DNA from: Thermoprotei archaeon | GTDB taxonomy: Archaea > Thermoproteota > Thermoprotei > Thermofilales > B15-G2 | Direction of reading: 5' to 3' | Length of the DNA: 19,971 bases | NCBI GenBank assembly: GCA_003649445.1 | Contig: QMRV01000039.1 | Coordinates: 1-19,971 of the forward strand | Part shown: positions 1-7,321 of the stretch, one piece after another | How positions within the stretch are numbered: position 1 is the first letter of the stretch | How the letters are laid out: every line of letters starts with the position of its first letter | Made by a program: the position numbers and the translations under genes | Notes under the pieces: model-generated | Told to the model about the DNA's origin: nothing | The model's input: the letters and a program-made list of their open reading frames with translations, nothing else | Database searches by the model: none

Positions 1-135
1 ATCTTTCAAAATAGTATAAAGAAAAACTAAAGCAATAAAACCATTTCATTTATATTTTTATTATACAAAAGCAATATAATTGAATAAGTCTATTTAAGCA
101 GGATTTTTCTACAGTATTAACGAAAAATACACAAC

Positions 136-153
136 ACCTACATTAGGTTTTTT
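136..153 (+). terminator. Small hairpin followed by a T run
   Basis: ACCTA (136-140) and TAGGT (144-148) form a five-base stem with a three-base loop, and the T run extends to 153. This resembles a weak intrinsic terminator or a poly-T archaeal stop signal for a gene entering from the left. The stem is short, so chance occurrence in AT-rich DNA is possible. Confidence 0.25.
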
Positions 154-170
154 CAAACACTTTAAATGAT

Positions 171-194
171 ACTAAAGGCTAGAAAACCTTTAGT
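171..194. repeat. Inverted repeat, 8-base arms
   Basis: ACTAAAGG (171-178) and CCTTTAGT (187-194) are perfect inverted arms around an eight-base spacer. A further partial copy of the right arm (CTTTAGG) follows at once. It could be a protein-binding site or an RNA hairpin. No gene starts within 150 bases, so its role is unclear. Confidence 0.35.
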
Positions 195-355
195 CTTTAG
201 GAACACTTAAAGTAAAATTGTGTAGCTGCGACGAGTAATTGAATTAAATATTTCTTTATCTAATGCACTATTCTTATATCGAGCAATATTTATTGTAGAG
301 CATTGATTTACTTTAATGCTAAATTAAGCTTACATTACTCGTAATATTTAACGTA

Positions 356-1039
356 TTGTGTCCTTATAGCAGAATTTTTTTAAGAAAATATATGAGAGAG
401 GCCTACAGGTCGGAGAAACTTCCAAAACTACCTACTATTTCTAAGAAAGAATATTTCATAGAGGATGCCCCACGGATATATTATAAAGAGTCTTACTTTT
501 TTGCATCAGCGCCGCAAATGGCGTGTCACTATTATGGAGAAAAATGGATTAATTTAGGGTACATAAACTTCGCGTAGGATGAACTTACACGTGGGTACAA
601 GCAAATGATGATGCCGTGGAAATACCACTTACATGTTCTCGATAAGCGCAGAGAAGGTGTACTTAGAAACTATAAGCCTGTTTACAAGAGACTCGGTGAG
701 CTACTCATCGGAAATGTGTACGGAGGATGGGTCTACTTAGGAGCTAAGGCCTTGAGAGAAGTAGCGAGTAAGAAAAAGATGCTTGAGTCTAACGTAATCA
801 AGTCCTGGCTATGTCACGCAGTAGACTCTAGGAGGAGAAACTCTGTGTTTCTAAGAGAATTTATTGAAGAAGAGCAGGGAGAAGTTTTCTCAGAGCTTAT
901 GGAGGAGGCTTCTAGCCTCTACTCTACTGCGCTGAAGAAAATAGATGAAAAGAATCTGGAAGAAGCCTCGAGAATAGTGCTCGAGATAGCTGAGCTAGAA
1001 GAAAGAGCAGGGAAAATATTTCAAGAACTAGCTAAATAG
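356..1039 (+). pseudogene. Putative BtrH/C39-like protein, split by one in-frame TAG
   Basis: Two open stretches, 356-577 and 605-1039, lie in the same frame and are separated only by a TAG at 575-577. Read through, they give one protein of about 227 residues. The first part (YYKESYFFASAPQMACHYYG) resembles the substrate-binding start of BtrH/C39-peptidase-like domains. The end, roughly residues 115-227, is charged and helical with a run like that of DUF4872 (LEEASRIVLEIAELEERAGK). BtrH-like proteins are acyl-transferring or cysteine-peptidase-like enzymes, usually over 300 residues, so the middle also looks shortened. The first possible start is TTG at 356. The 3' end overlaps that of the convergent ABC ATPase remnant by eight bases. 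The family call is tentative; the same-frame interruption is directly visible. If the TAG is not suppressed, the second half could only be made from the ATG cluster at 605. Confidence 0.5.
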
Positions 1040-1727
1040 ACTCTACTATTCGCCCGTCAACTAGTCTTAGTACTCTAGTAGAGTACTTTGCTATTAACTC
1101 GTCGTGAGTAGCTACTATTACAGTAGTTCTTTTCTCTAAGTTAATTCTTCTGAGCAATTCGAGAACCTTTAGCTTAGACTCGTAGTCAAGGCTTCCAGTA
1201 GGCTCATCGCATAGGAGGAGCTTTGGGCTATTGACTATTGCTCTAGCTACAGCTACACGCTGTCTCTCACCGCCACTTAGCTGAAAAGGTTTATGGAAAG
1301 CTCTGTGTCTCAAGCCCAGCCACTCTAAAAGCTCTAAAGCCTTTTTCTGCTCTCCTCAACATCTCCTGTGGCTATTATAGCCGGTAAAGCTACATTGTCT
1401 AGCGCAGTTAAATCAGGTAGAAGATTATGGAACTGAAAGACTACGCCGATGTTTTTAGCCTAAATCTAGCTACTTTTTCTTCAGAGAGTTCCGCTAATTT
1501 AACGCCATATACTTCTACTTCACCTGAAGTAGGCTTATCGAGCACCGCAATGATATTAAGTAAAGTGGTTTTGCCGCTTCCGGAAGGACCCATGATACAC
1601 AAAACTCTCCCTCAGAAATCTCTAAGTCAACATCCTTAAGTGCTCTGACAGCTAGCTCTCCCCCTATCTAAACCAATATTCTAGAAGAGACCGCTCCGAT
1701 CAAAGTTTTCTAAACTATTTCTCTCAT
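1032..1727 (-). pseudogene. ABC transporter ATP-binding protein (LolD/MacB type), frameshifted
   Basis: The intact 3' part (1032-1313) has the ABC signature LSGGERQRVAVARA, the Walker B segment LLLCDEPTGSLD and the H-loop histidine in VIVATHDE. The 5' part is present but broken. Translating in shifting frames recovers VRALKDVDLEISEGEF, the Walker A MGPSGSGKTTLLN, and the Q-loop stretch [20 protein letters not shown]. Single-base losses are needed near 1342-1347, 1451-1457, 1593-1597 and 1660-1664, with another near the ATG at 1725-1727, and an in-frame TAG sits at 1681-1683. Most lie in homopolymers. The family supplies energy to FtsX/MacB permeases that act in lipoprotein release, export or mechanotransmission. 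The only such permease in view is at 8022-11960; a partnership between them is inference. Sequencing error is possible, but long intact genes nearby argue for real decay. Confidence 0.88.
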
Positions 1728-1803
1728 GTTATCCTTAAATTAAAGAATAGAAGAACACTCGTAAAACTTTACTCGGGGTAATTTCTTTATAGATGTCGCC
1801 CAT

Positions 1804-3966
1804 TTATTGAAAGCGTTCCCTATAGATGTTTGCGAGGTATCTCACTACTTCGTCTGCTGTAGGTCTCCTCCAAGCACACTTACTTAGAGTGCTGAGAATA
1901 AGTTTTCTTAGGTCATCGTCTTCAACAATACCTGTTGTCTCTTTGACTAGTTTTTCGTCGAAAACATCTTCTCCGTCTACTGACTCTCCTGTAAGCAGAT
2001 ATAGGAGGAGGTTTCCCAGCTGATAAACATCTATACGGTTCTCGTAGCCAAGCTTAACTACTTTTTCACGCAAATCTAAGTACTTCTGCTCAGGTGCAGC
2101 AAAACCAGGCGTATAAGCAAACCTACTATACCTGCTTGTTCTAGAAAGTAGTCTTACTAGCGCCGAGAAGTCTCCTAACTTGGCTGTTTTGTTTACTAGG
2201 AATATGTTTGATGGCTTAATATCACAGTGTACTAGTCCTCGACTATGAATGTATCTTAAGGCATCACCTATTTGAATACCAATTAAAACAACGTCTCTCA
2301 ATGAAGGTTTCCAGCCAGAACTGAGCTGGAACCAGAGACTACCGTAGTCGGCAAACTCGTATACGAGCAGGGGGTAGTCTTCACTGTAGTCTAGTAGCTT
2401 TAAGATATTCGGGTGATCGAGCTTCTCTATAGTCTCAGCTTCTCTTATAATTCTCTCCATTAGATTACGGCTAACAGTTGGTCTTACTTTCTTTTCAATA
2501 ATATCTTCATAGCCTCGAGGCACCTTAAAGACGACTCTACTACCATTACGGGAGGCTAAGTAGGCACAGCCCCAGCCCCCGCACCCGAGCTTAATACAGC
2601 TCCAACTCCCCGAGTTCTTCCTCAAACTTACTTCAGCCACATATACTTCTCCCCGAACAGCAGGTCTCTTTTCTACACTCAGAGGAATATGCAGTAAATC
2701 ACTATAGTCTACAGTATCTCTCGGCAGCACTAAGGCTTCTTTTCTCTCATATACCTCAAGATACTGAGTCAGTAGACTTTTCCCACTACATGTTATTTCA
2801 GGAGACCAGTAGAGACTAGAGACACTACGAGTATCCAAGATTTTCTCACACGCGAAACCTACACTTATCTGCGAAACAGAGGGACTCCAATCCCTGGCCT
2901 CAGGAACCCATTCACCTACATCAATGTTTCTATCAGCAATACTAATTCTACCTACATAGTTTCTCGGCAAGTAGCAGACTATACCAGTTGAGCCACCATA
3001 GCCTACAGTACTCCACCCGCCGATCACTAAGCTGTCCTCTAGCAGTTCTACAGAATTAAAGCTAAACTCTTGTCTACTATAGCCTACAACACGGCCCTCC
3101 GTGACTTCACCATTTTCTTTACTAAGTGTTAAGATAAAGCCGTCTCGAGCACCTAGACCTCCACCCCAAGTATACCCGACGACAACTAAGTAGTCTCCAC
3201 AGACAGTGATATCATTGGCTACATCGTTTCTCTCAGTACCATACACTCTACACCACTTAAGCTCTCCTTTTCCACTAAAGCAGGCTACTATGATATCTTT
3301 CCACTCAAAACCAGCTCCCTCAGTATAACCACAGACATAAACATTCTCACCATCACAGCACACTCCAAGAACTTCGTCGCGCTCACTACTACCAAAGTCA
3401 ATACACCACCCAAGCTCTCTTCTTTCCCCAATAAAACACAGACAGCAGTCTAAGTCGCTGTCTTTGGAGACTAAAAAGGAGTCACTTCCAGCCACTACAT
3501 AGCCTCTTCTTAGACAACACATATCTCTTAACAAAGGACCATGCTGTTTTCCACGCTTATCTCTAACAACTAAGTGCTTCTCGTATAAATGGCTCCCTGA
3601 AATCTTTACGAAAGAACCGTTTTCACCACATACAGCAACACTACTTCCACTAAAACAGATACCATACAACCGCTGCTCACTACCCTTAAGCCACTTAAAT
3701 CTGCCACTACTAAACTCAATAAACCCCGCGAAGTTCCCGCAGACTGCCAGTCCGTCAGCAGAGCACATTTTATAAACAGCATCAGATCCCTTAAGCACTC
3801 TACACCACTCAAGCCTACTTCTCTTCAAACAGCCCACAACCCCTCTCTTCTTATCGTCAAAACTAGTAGTAGTGCCACAGAAATATACTCTATCGCCAAG
3901 GCTCAAAACATCATAAATACAGTCATTCCTACTACCCCCAATTAAACATAACCATGCTTCAGACAC
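1804..3966 (-). CDS. Ser/Thr protein kinase fused to a cysteine-rich propeller-like repeat domain
   Basis: 720 residues, GTG start, no signal peptide or membrane segment, so probably cytoplasmic. Residues 1-335 form repeated units with VYFCG/LAVCG/VAVCG/VYVCG strands and LEWCRV/LGWCID/LKWCRV strands, plus YGTERNDVANDI segments like SBBP/beta-propeller repeats. Residues 336-450 are a linker of unknown fold. Residues 455-715 are a Hanks-type kinase: glycine loop GCGGWG (461-466), Lys481, Glu509 of helix C, HCDIKPSN with Asp582 and Asn587, DFS in place of DFG (599-601), APE (624-626), and conserved Arg701. All catalytic residues are present, so activity is expected despite DFS and HCD. There are 29 cysteines, 22 of them before residue 335, which is very high and suggests disulfides or metal binding. 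It lies downstream of a deacetylase-like gene but has its own TATA-like box. Substrate and signal are unknown. Confidence 0.88.
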   Translation of the reverse strand: MSEAWLCLIGGSRNDCIYDVLSLGDRVYFCGTTTSFDDKKRGVVGCLKRSRLEWCRVLKGSDAVYKMCSADGLAVCGNFAGFIEFSSGRFKWLKGSEQRLYGICFSGSSVAVCGENGSFVKISGSHLYEKHLVVRDKRGKQHGPLLRDMCCLRRGYVVAGSDSFLVSKDSDLDCCLCFIGERRELGWCIDFGSSERDEVLGVCCDGENVYVCGYTEGAGFEWKDIIVACFSGKGELKWCRVYGTERNDVANDITVCGDYLVVVGYTWGGGLGARDGFILTLSKENGEVTEGRVVGYSRQEFSFNSVELLEDSLVIGGWSTVGYGGSTGIVCYLPRNYVGRISIADRNIDVGEWVPEARDWSPSVSQISVGFACEKILDTRSVSSLYWSPEITCSGKSLLTQYLEVYERKEALVLPRDTVDYSDLLHIPLSVEKRPAVRGEVYVAEVSLRKNSGSWSCIKLGCGGWGCAYLASRNGSRVVFKVPRGYEDIIEKKVRPTVSRNLMERIIREAETIEKLDHPNILKLLDYSEDYPLLVYEFADYGSLWFQLSSGWKPSLRDVVLIGIQIGDALRYIHSRGLVHCDIKPSNIFLVNKTAKLGDFSALVRLLSRTSRYSRFAYTPGFAAPEQKYLDLREKVVKLGYENRIDVYQLGNLLLYLLTGESVDGEDVFDEKLVKETTGIVEDDDLRKLILSTLSKCAWRRPTADEVVRYLANIYRERFQ

Positions 3967-3986
3967 ACATAAAACTCGAAAAAGAG

Positions 3987-3994
3987 GTATAATT
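3987..3994 (-). promoter_or_regulatory. TATA-like box of the kinase gene
   Basis: On the minus strand the 36-base gap before the kinase contains AATTATAC, centred about 25 bases from the GTG start. This spacing fits a leaderless archaeal transcript and suggests that the kinase can be transcribed separately from the deacetylase-like gene upstream. Confidence 0.45.
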
Positions 3995-4002
3995 GTGTTA
4001 TG

Positions 4003-4872
4003 TCAGACTCCAGTTATCCGCTCGTCTACTACCTTATGTAGCTCTCTAAGAGTGACTGGCGCTATACTTAAATTATTCTCACACGCTGTTTTCTCTAAAT
4101 ACCCAACTAGCTTCTCTAGTCTTCTTCTATGCTTATTAAATGGATTTGAATAATCTATAAAGTTATGTGTAAACACTACTATAGTCTTCAGCATAATATT
4201 TTTCTCAACAAGATATCTCACCCACCTACCTACTAGGTCGCAGAGTTTTTCTCCAGAATAACCTTCTATTCTCAAATGTGTTGGATCACCTACTTTAATC
4301 GGCTCCCATACAGCAGCTGTAGCAGGTATCTCTAAGTAGTCTCCCTCCTTCACGTGATGAGGATAAGGAATAGCGTTAACCCATACTGCGTGATATTCTG
4401 GAATATTCCTATTTGGAAGATAGTCGCTTCCCTGCCTGAATCCTAGTTTCACTAAAACGGAGTAAGTGTATTTGTTTGCTGAAAAGTTTCCTGGCCTAAA
4501 GCTTTCTGGCTTGAATCCAAGTGCTCTGCTCCAGTACTCGACGGCTAAGCTTAACTGCTCTAGTTGTTCTTCATAAGAGTACTCTCCTAAGTATCTCGTG
4601 TACCTTCCGTCGAGAAAGCTTTGCGGATGATAATGCATGCCTAATTCAAATCCCTGGTCTTTTATTTCGAGAAATAGTTCTCTATGATATTCAGCTGTAT
4701 TTGGAACTATGAATAGTGTTCCAGTGTATCCGTGGTCTGCGAGTATTTTTGTGTATCCTTTAATGGCTTTTTCGCTGAGTTCCCATGTTTCAGGTCCTCC
4801 TGGAGGGGAATACTTTCTTATTCGCTCACAGTCCATAGTGAATATTACGTAAAGGTTTTCGCTAATACTCAC
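4003..4872 (-). CDS. Polysaccharide deacetylase-like (NodB/CE4) protein
   Basis: 289 residues, GTG start. The NodB-fold motifs are visible: motif 1 as FTMDCE with Asp14 in place of TFDDG, motif 2 as GMHYH with metal-ligand pair His80 and His82, and motif 3 as FRPGN with Arg126. The fold usually removes N- or O-acetyl groups from polysaccharides using a divalent metal; related archaeal members also act on other C-N bonds. The altered motif 1 leaves the substrate open. No signal peptide is seen, so it probably works inside the cell, perhaps in sugar or glycan-precursor metabolism. It is followed after 36 bases by the kinase gene and preceded by vapC, whose 3' end lies over its likely promoter. 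Confidence 0.8.
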   Translation of the reverse strand: MSISENLYVIFTMDCERIRKYSPPGGPETWELSEKAIKGYTKILADHGYTGTLFIVPNTAEYHRELFLEIKDQGFELGMHYHPQSFLDGRYTRYLGEYSYEEQLEQLSLAVEYWSRALGFKPESFRPGNFSANKYTYSVLVKLGFRQGSDYLPNRNIPEYHAVWVNAIPYPHHVKEGDYLEIPATAAVWEPIKVGDPTHLRIEGYSGEKLCDLVGRWVRYLVEKNIMLKTIVVFTHNFIDYSNPFNKHRRRLEKLVGYLEKTACENNLSIAPVTLRELHKVVDERITGV

Positions 4873-4897
4873 TTTCTCTTACTATGGTCTGTTTGAG

Positions 4898-4907
4898 CAA
4901 ATATATG
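4898..4907 (-). promoter_or_regulatory. TATA-like box of the deacetylase-like gene
   Basis: CATATATTTG on the minus strand is centred about 30 bases before the GTG at 4872, just short of the vapC stop codon. This suggests an independent promoter giving a short leader. Confidence 0.4.
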
Positions 4908-4911
4908 AGTT

Positions 4912-5367
4912 TCATTTATAGTCTTCTAGGAAAATTATTCTATAGCTTCTTTTTAGCTTGTTTTCTAATGGTAGTATTTCTTTTTCTCTTTTCTTAAATA
5001 CTGCTGTAGCATTGTATATTTTTGAGGCTGCTAGTACGTAGCAGTCTGTTAAAGCTATTCTATAGCTGTACTTAATTTTCCCTGCCTCGATATCTAAAGT
5101 AAGACCACTTATTGTCTCTACGTAAGGGTGATAATTAAGCCACTTAACTAGTTTTTCTGCTTTATCGAGAGGGTCTTTAAATCCAAGTTTACTGTAGATT
5201 CTGCTCGCCACGTAAAATACTTCAGCTAAAACTACGTGCGGTACTATGGCCGTTAACTTGCCTGAATTAATAGCACTGATTACTAGCTCGGCTTGCTTGT
5301 GTAGTTCTCCTCTCTTATCTATGTACTCTACTATTACGCTAGTATCTAGTGCAACTTTACTCGACAC
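4912..5367 (-). CDS. vapC: VapC-type PIN-domain toxin (RNase)
   Basis: 151 residues, single PIN domain. The metal-binding acidic residues are visible: Asp8 in ALDTSVIVEY, Glu49 in LAEVFYV, and Asp108 in ALTDCYVLAA, with Glu94 as a probable further ligand. VapC proteins are magnesium-dependent ribonucleases that cleave tRNA, rRNA or other RNA and are blocked by their VapB partner. The GTG start at 5367 lies inside the vapB 3' end, an 11-base overlap that implies translational coupling. The C-terminal half after Asp108 is basic, suiting RNA contact. Its RNA target cannot be read from the sequence. Confidence 0.9.
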   Translation of the reverse strand: MSSKVALDTSVIVEYIDKRGELHKQAELVISAINSGKLTAIVPHVVLAEVFYVASRIYSKLGFKDPLDKAEKLVKWLNYHPYVETISGLTLDIEAGKIKYSYRIALTDCYVLAASKIYNATAVFKKREKEILPLENKLKRSYRIIFLEDYK

Positions 5368-5611
5368 CGAGGTCCCTCAATAGTTTTTCTGCTTTATCTG
5401 AGCTCGCTTTAGCTTCGCGTAGAATTTTGTCTGTTAGTTCAGAGCCTGCTTCAACGAATATTTCTTCAGGAGGCTGAGTCAGCGGCTCAAGAATAATCTT
5501 CTTATCCTCTATTTTGACTAAGAAAACATCTCCCTTTTTTAATCCAAGCTTTAATCTGACTTCAGCGGGAATTACTACTTGACCTTTACTTGAAAGCCTT
5601 GTTTCCCACAT
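5357..5611 (-). CDS. vapB: VapB-type antitoxin with AbrB/SpoVT DNA-binding domain
   Basis: 84 residues. The first 45 form a swapped-hairpin AbrB domain (SSKGQVVIPAEVRLKLGLKKGD), which dimerises and binds DNA. The rest is an acidic, helical tail that in this family wraps around and inhibits the PIN toxin. It overlaps vapC by 11 bases. The operator-like repeats directly upstream (5620-5652) suggest that VapB, alone or with VapC, represses its own operon. Confidence 0.9.
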   Translation of the reverse strand: MWETRLSSKGQVVIPAEVRLKLGLKKGDVFLVKIEDKKIILEPLTQPPEEIFVEAGSELTDKILREAKASSDKAEKLLRDLGVE

Positions 5612-5619
5612 GCTAAGTA

Positions 5620-5652
5620 AAGTAAGATATTTGTCTTACTTAAATCTTACTT
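5620..5652. promoter_or_regulatory. Operator of vapBC: inverted repeat plus a phased third half-site
   Basis: AAGTAAGA (5620-5627) and TCTTACTT (5634-5641) are perfect inverted arms six bases apart. TCTTACTT recurs at 5645-5652, exactly 11 bases after the previous copy, so both lie on the same face of the helix. On the minus strand the block covers the -10 to -40 region of vapB and its likely TATA element, as expected for an autorepressor site. It also lies 57-89 bases upstream of the divergent AdoMetDC gene. Confidence 0.7.
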
Positions 5653-5677
5653 TTCTGAAGACTTATGTTGGCGGAAA

Positions 5678-5684
5678 TAAATAT
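5678..5684 (+). promoter_or_regulatory. TATA-like box of the AdoMetDC-family gene
   Basis: TAAATAT, preceded by a purine-rich BRE-like GGCGGAAA, is centred about 28 bases before the ATG at 5709. This fits a leaderless transcript. Confidence 0.5.
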
Positions 5685-5708
5685 CTCGGGGCCTGCTAAT
5701 ATTAGTCT

Positions 5709-6134
5709 ATGAGTAAAGTAGGTACAATAGGTTACCACTACATAGTTGAGGCTTCGGGATGCGACTCCAAGGTTCTTGGAGACCCAGCTAAACTTAAGGA
5801 GATACTGCTTAAAGCAGCTAAAATAGGTAAAATGGATATACGGATAGTGCACTTCTACAAGTTTTCACCTACCGGTGTAAGCGGAATGGTTGTAGTATCA
5901 GGGTCGCATGTCTCAATACATACTTGGCCCGAGGAAGGCTATGCGGCCATAGACGTCTATATTTGTGGGACTAAATCCGAGCCAGAGAAAACACTAGAGT
6001 ATATTCTCAAGGAAATTGGAGCAGAGCACGCGCACATAACTGAAATAGAGAGAGGAATAAAGGACAACGATGAGTATACGCATAGTATTTTAACATGGGA
6101 TGAGAGCCCTAAAGAAGAGGAAGAAGAAAAGTAG
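5709..6134 (+). CDS. speH: Pyruvoyl-dependent S-adenosylmethionine decarboxylase proenzyme (AdoMetDC/ArgDC family)
   Basis: 141 residues. The class 1B proenzyme motif is clear: GVSG (Ser58), SGSHVSIHTWPE with predicted self-cleavage before Ser66, His71, and Cys86 in IDVYICG. These match Ser55, Ser63, His68 and Cys83 of the Thermotoga enzyme with a constant offset of three. Cleavage turns Ser66 into the pyruvoyl cofactor. The enzyme makes decarboxylated AdoMet for spermidine and longer polyamines, important in hyperthermophiles. In crenarchaea a close paralogue decarboxylates arginine instead, and sequence alone does not settle which this is. The residue before the cleavage serine is Gly65, where bacterial enzymes have Glu. 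The C-terminus ends in a run of glutamates. It stands alone, divergent from vapBC. Confidence 0.9.
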   Translation: MSKVGTIGYHYIVEASGCDSKVLGDPAKLKEILLKAAKIGKMDIRIVHFYKFSPTGVSGMVVVSGSHVSIHTWPEEGYAAIDVYICGTKSEPEKTLEYILKEIGAEHAHITEIERGIKDNDEYTHSILTWDESPKEEEEEK

Positions 6135-6165
6135 TTGCGGTTTTTCTAAACAAGGGCTCAATGAG

Positions 6166-7262
6166 CTAGCTTTCTTTAACTAGTTCTTCTACTGGAATAT
6201 AATCGTAGTCTAAACCAAAGTGTCTCGGCCCGAAGAGCTCTAGTCCCCTGGGGGTTCTCCAGATTTCAGGTGCTTTAGCCGCAATAACACTGATTTTCAT
6301 TCCCTCTCCTAGCTCAGCATTTGTTACAGGTTTTCCTTTATCAGAGAAAAATATTATGAGGTCAGGGGGCATAACAATAGGCTTGTTGTCCCTCCAGGCC
6401 ATAATGTGCTTGTTCTTTATCCATGTTCTGAAGCTGTGTCCGCGCCACTCACCGGTACCCTTTAAGTAGGTTTCTCCTCGCAGAAAGCCTCCTTCGTCTC
6501 TCCAGTTATACTTAGTAACTTCACCTTCAAAAATCTTCCAGCCACCAAGAATCCTCCTAACTTCCTCGACAGGATCTTTTCCTGTGCTCCAAGCTTCTCT
6601 TAAAGCTTTTCCTATAGAGAGGCACAAGCTGATAGTTTTCTTGACTACAGCTTTTCGGGCGTTTTCTGCGGAAAGAGGAGTATCTACTACGGCTGCCGAG
6701 CAGCCCGCAATAACAGATATGTATCTAGCTAAAGCCTCGTAGTCGTTAATATCGCTGTACTGTTTAACGACAACAATGTTTCCTGACTCAGTAACTATTA
6801 CAGCAGGATACATAGGATACCCGAAGATATTTGCTGTACACTGATGTATTTCTGGAGCAGCTCTGCCTAAGAGATCTCCATCTACAACAGGTAAGTTCAG
6901 TTTAGCCGCAATATACAGTCGACAGCAGTATTAGAGCCCCCGAGCTCGCACGCCACTACGGCAGAAACACGTTTACCTAGAACTCTCTCAAGCTCTTCAA
7001 AAGCAGTTCTAATAGGATCACCTATCTTGACAGGTTTTCTTCTCTCAGCGGAAGGAGCAATAGTACCCACGTAGTAAAGTGAAACAACAATAGAGTTCTC
7101 AGAAAGCTCATTTATATCGACGACCTTTATCTCGCCTCTGAGACTTAACGCTTCTTCCAGAAGTCTCAAGCCATAGCGAGGACTACCTCCACCGCCAGTA
7201 CCCATTACAGTAGCTCCCCAGACTAACTTCTCTACTTCAGCCTTAGTAGTCAAAGCAAACAT
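6166..7262 (-). pseudogene. DUF917 family (hydantoinase/oxoprolinase-like) gene with one frameshift
   Basis: Two pieces in different frames join to a near full-length protein of about 365 residues, the usual size of the family. The 5' piece (6897-7262) has the glycine-rich start VMGTGGGGSPRYG and ends ELGGSNTAVDC. After a one-base loss near 6914, the other frame continues IAAKLNLPVVDGDLLGRAAPE and on through 6166 without a stop. That junction segment is the conserved core of DUF917, so neither half should be functional alone; the ATG at 6813 would start past the core. DUF917 proteins are poorly characterised and often sit with amidohydrolase or nucleobase-transport genes; no such partner is seen here. 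A good ribosome site precedes the start. A single sequencing error would explain it as well as recent inactivation. Confidence 0.85.
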
Positions 7263-7266
7263 ATAT

Positions 7267-7271
7267 TCACC
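7267..7271 (-). promoter_or_regulatory. Shine-Dalgarno site of the DUF917 gene
   Basis: GGTGA on the minus strand ends four bases before the ATG at 7262, supporting that start. The gene therefore had a leader, unlike many neighbours. Confidence 0.5.
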
Positions 7272-7321
7272 ATATTTTCTGAATCAAAAAAGAAATAAAA
7301 TCTACTAGACTCCTATTTGAC

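Larger units (their letters stand above)
1..355. other. AT-rich non-coding stretch
   Basis: No convincing gene was seen on either strand. The stretch is very AT-rich and full of stops in all frames. It holds two short perfect inverted repeats, listed separately. The reading frame of the broken gene that starts near 356 opens only after a TAA at 320-322, so that gene could not begin upstream of that point. Confidence 0.6.

Noticed and set aside
1..355. Hidden gene or origin in the AT-rich start
   Set aside because: Stops occur in every frame and no origin-type repeats were seen beyond two small hairpins.
575..577. Pyrrolysine or other recoding of the TAG inside the first gene
   Set aside because: Nothing here points to a pyrrolysine-using archaeon, the protein is not a methylamine methyltransferase, TAG is used as a normal stop by nearby genes, and the gene also looks shortened.
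1427..1639. 70-residue plus-strand frame
   Set aside because: It is the antisense shadow of the ABC ATPase remnant, including its Walker A region.
5640..5852. 70-residue minus-strand frame
   Set aside because: It overlaps the vapB operator and the start of the AdoMetDC gene antisense; no start signal or family.
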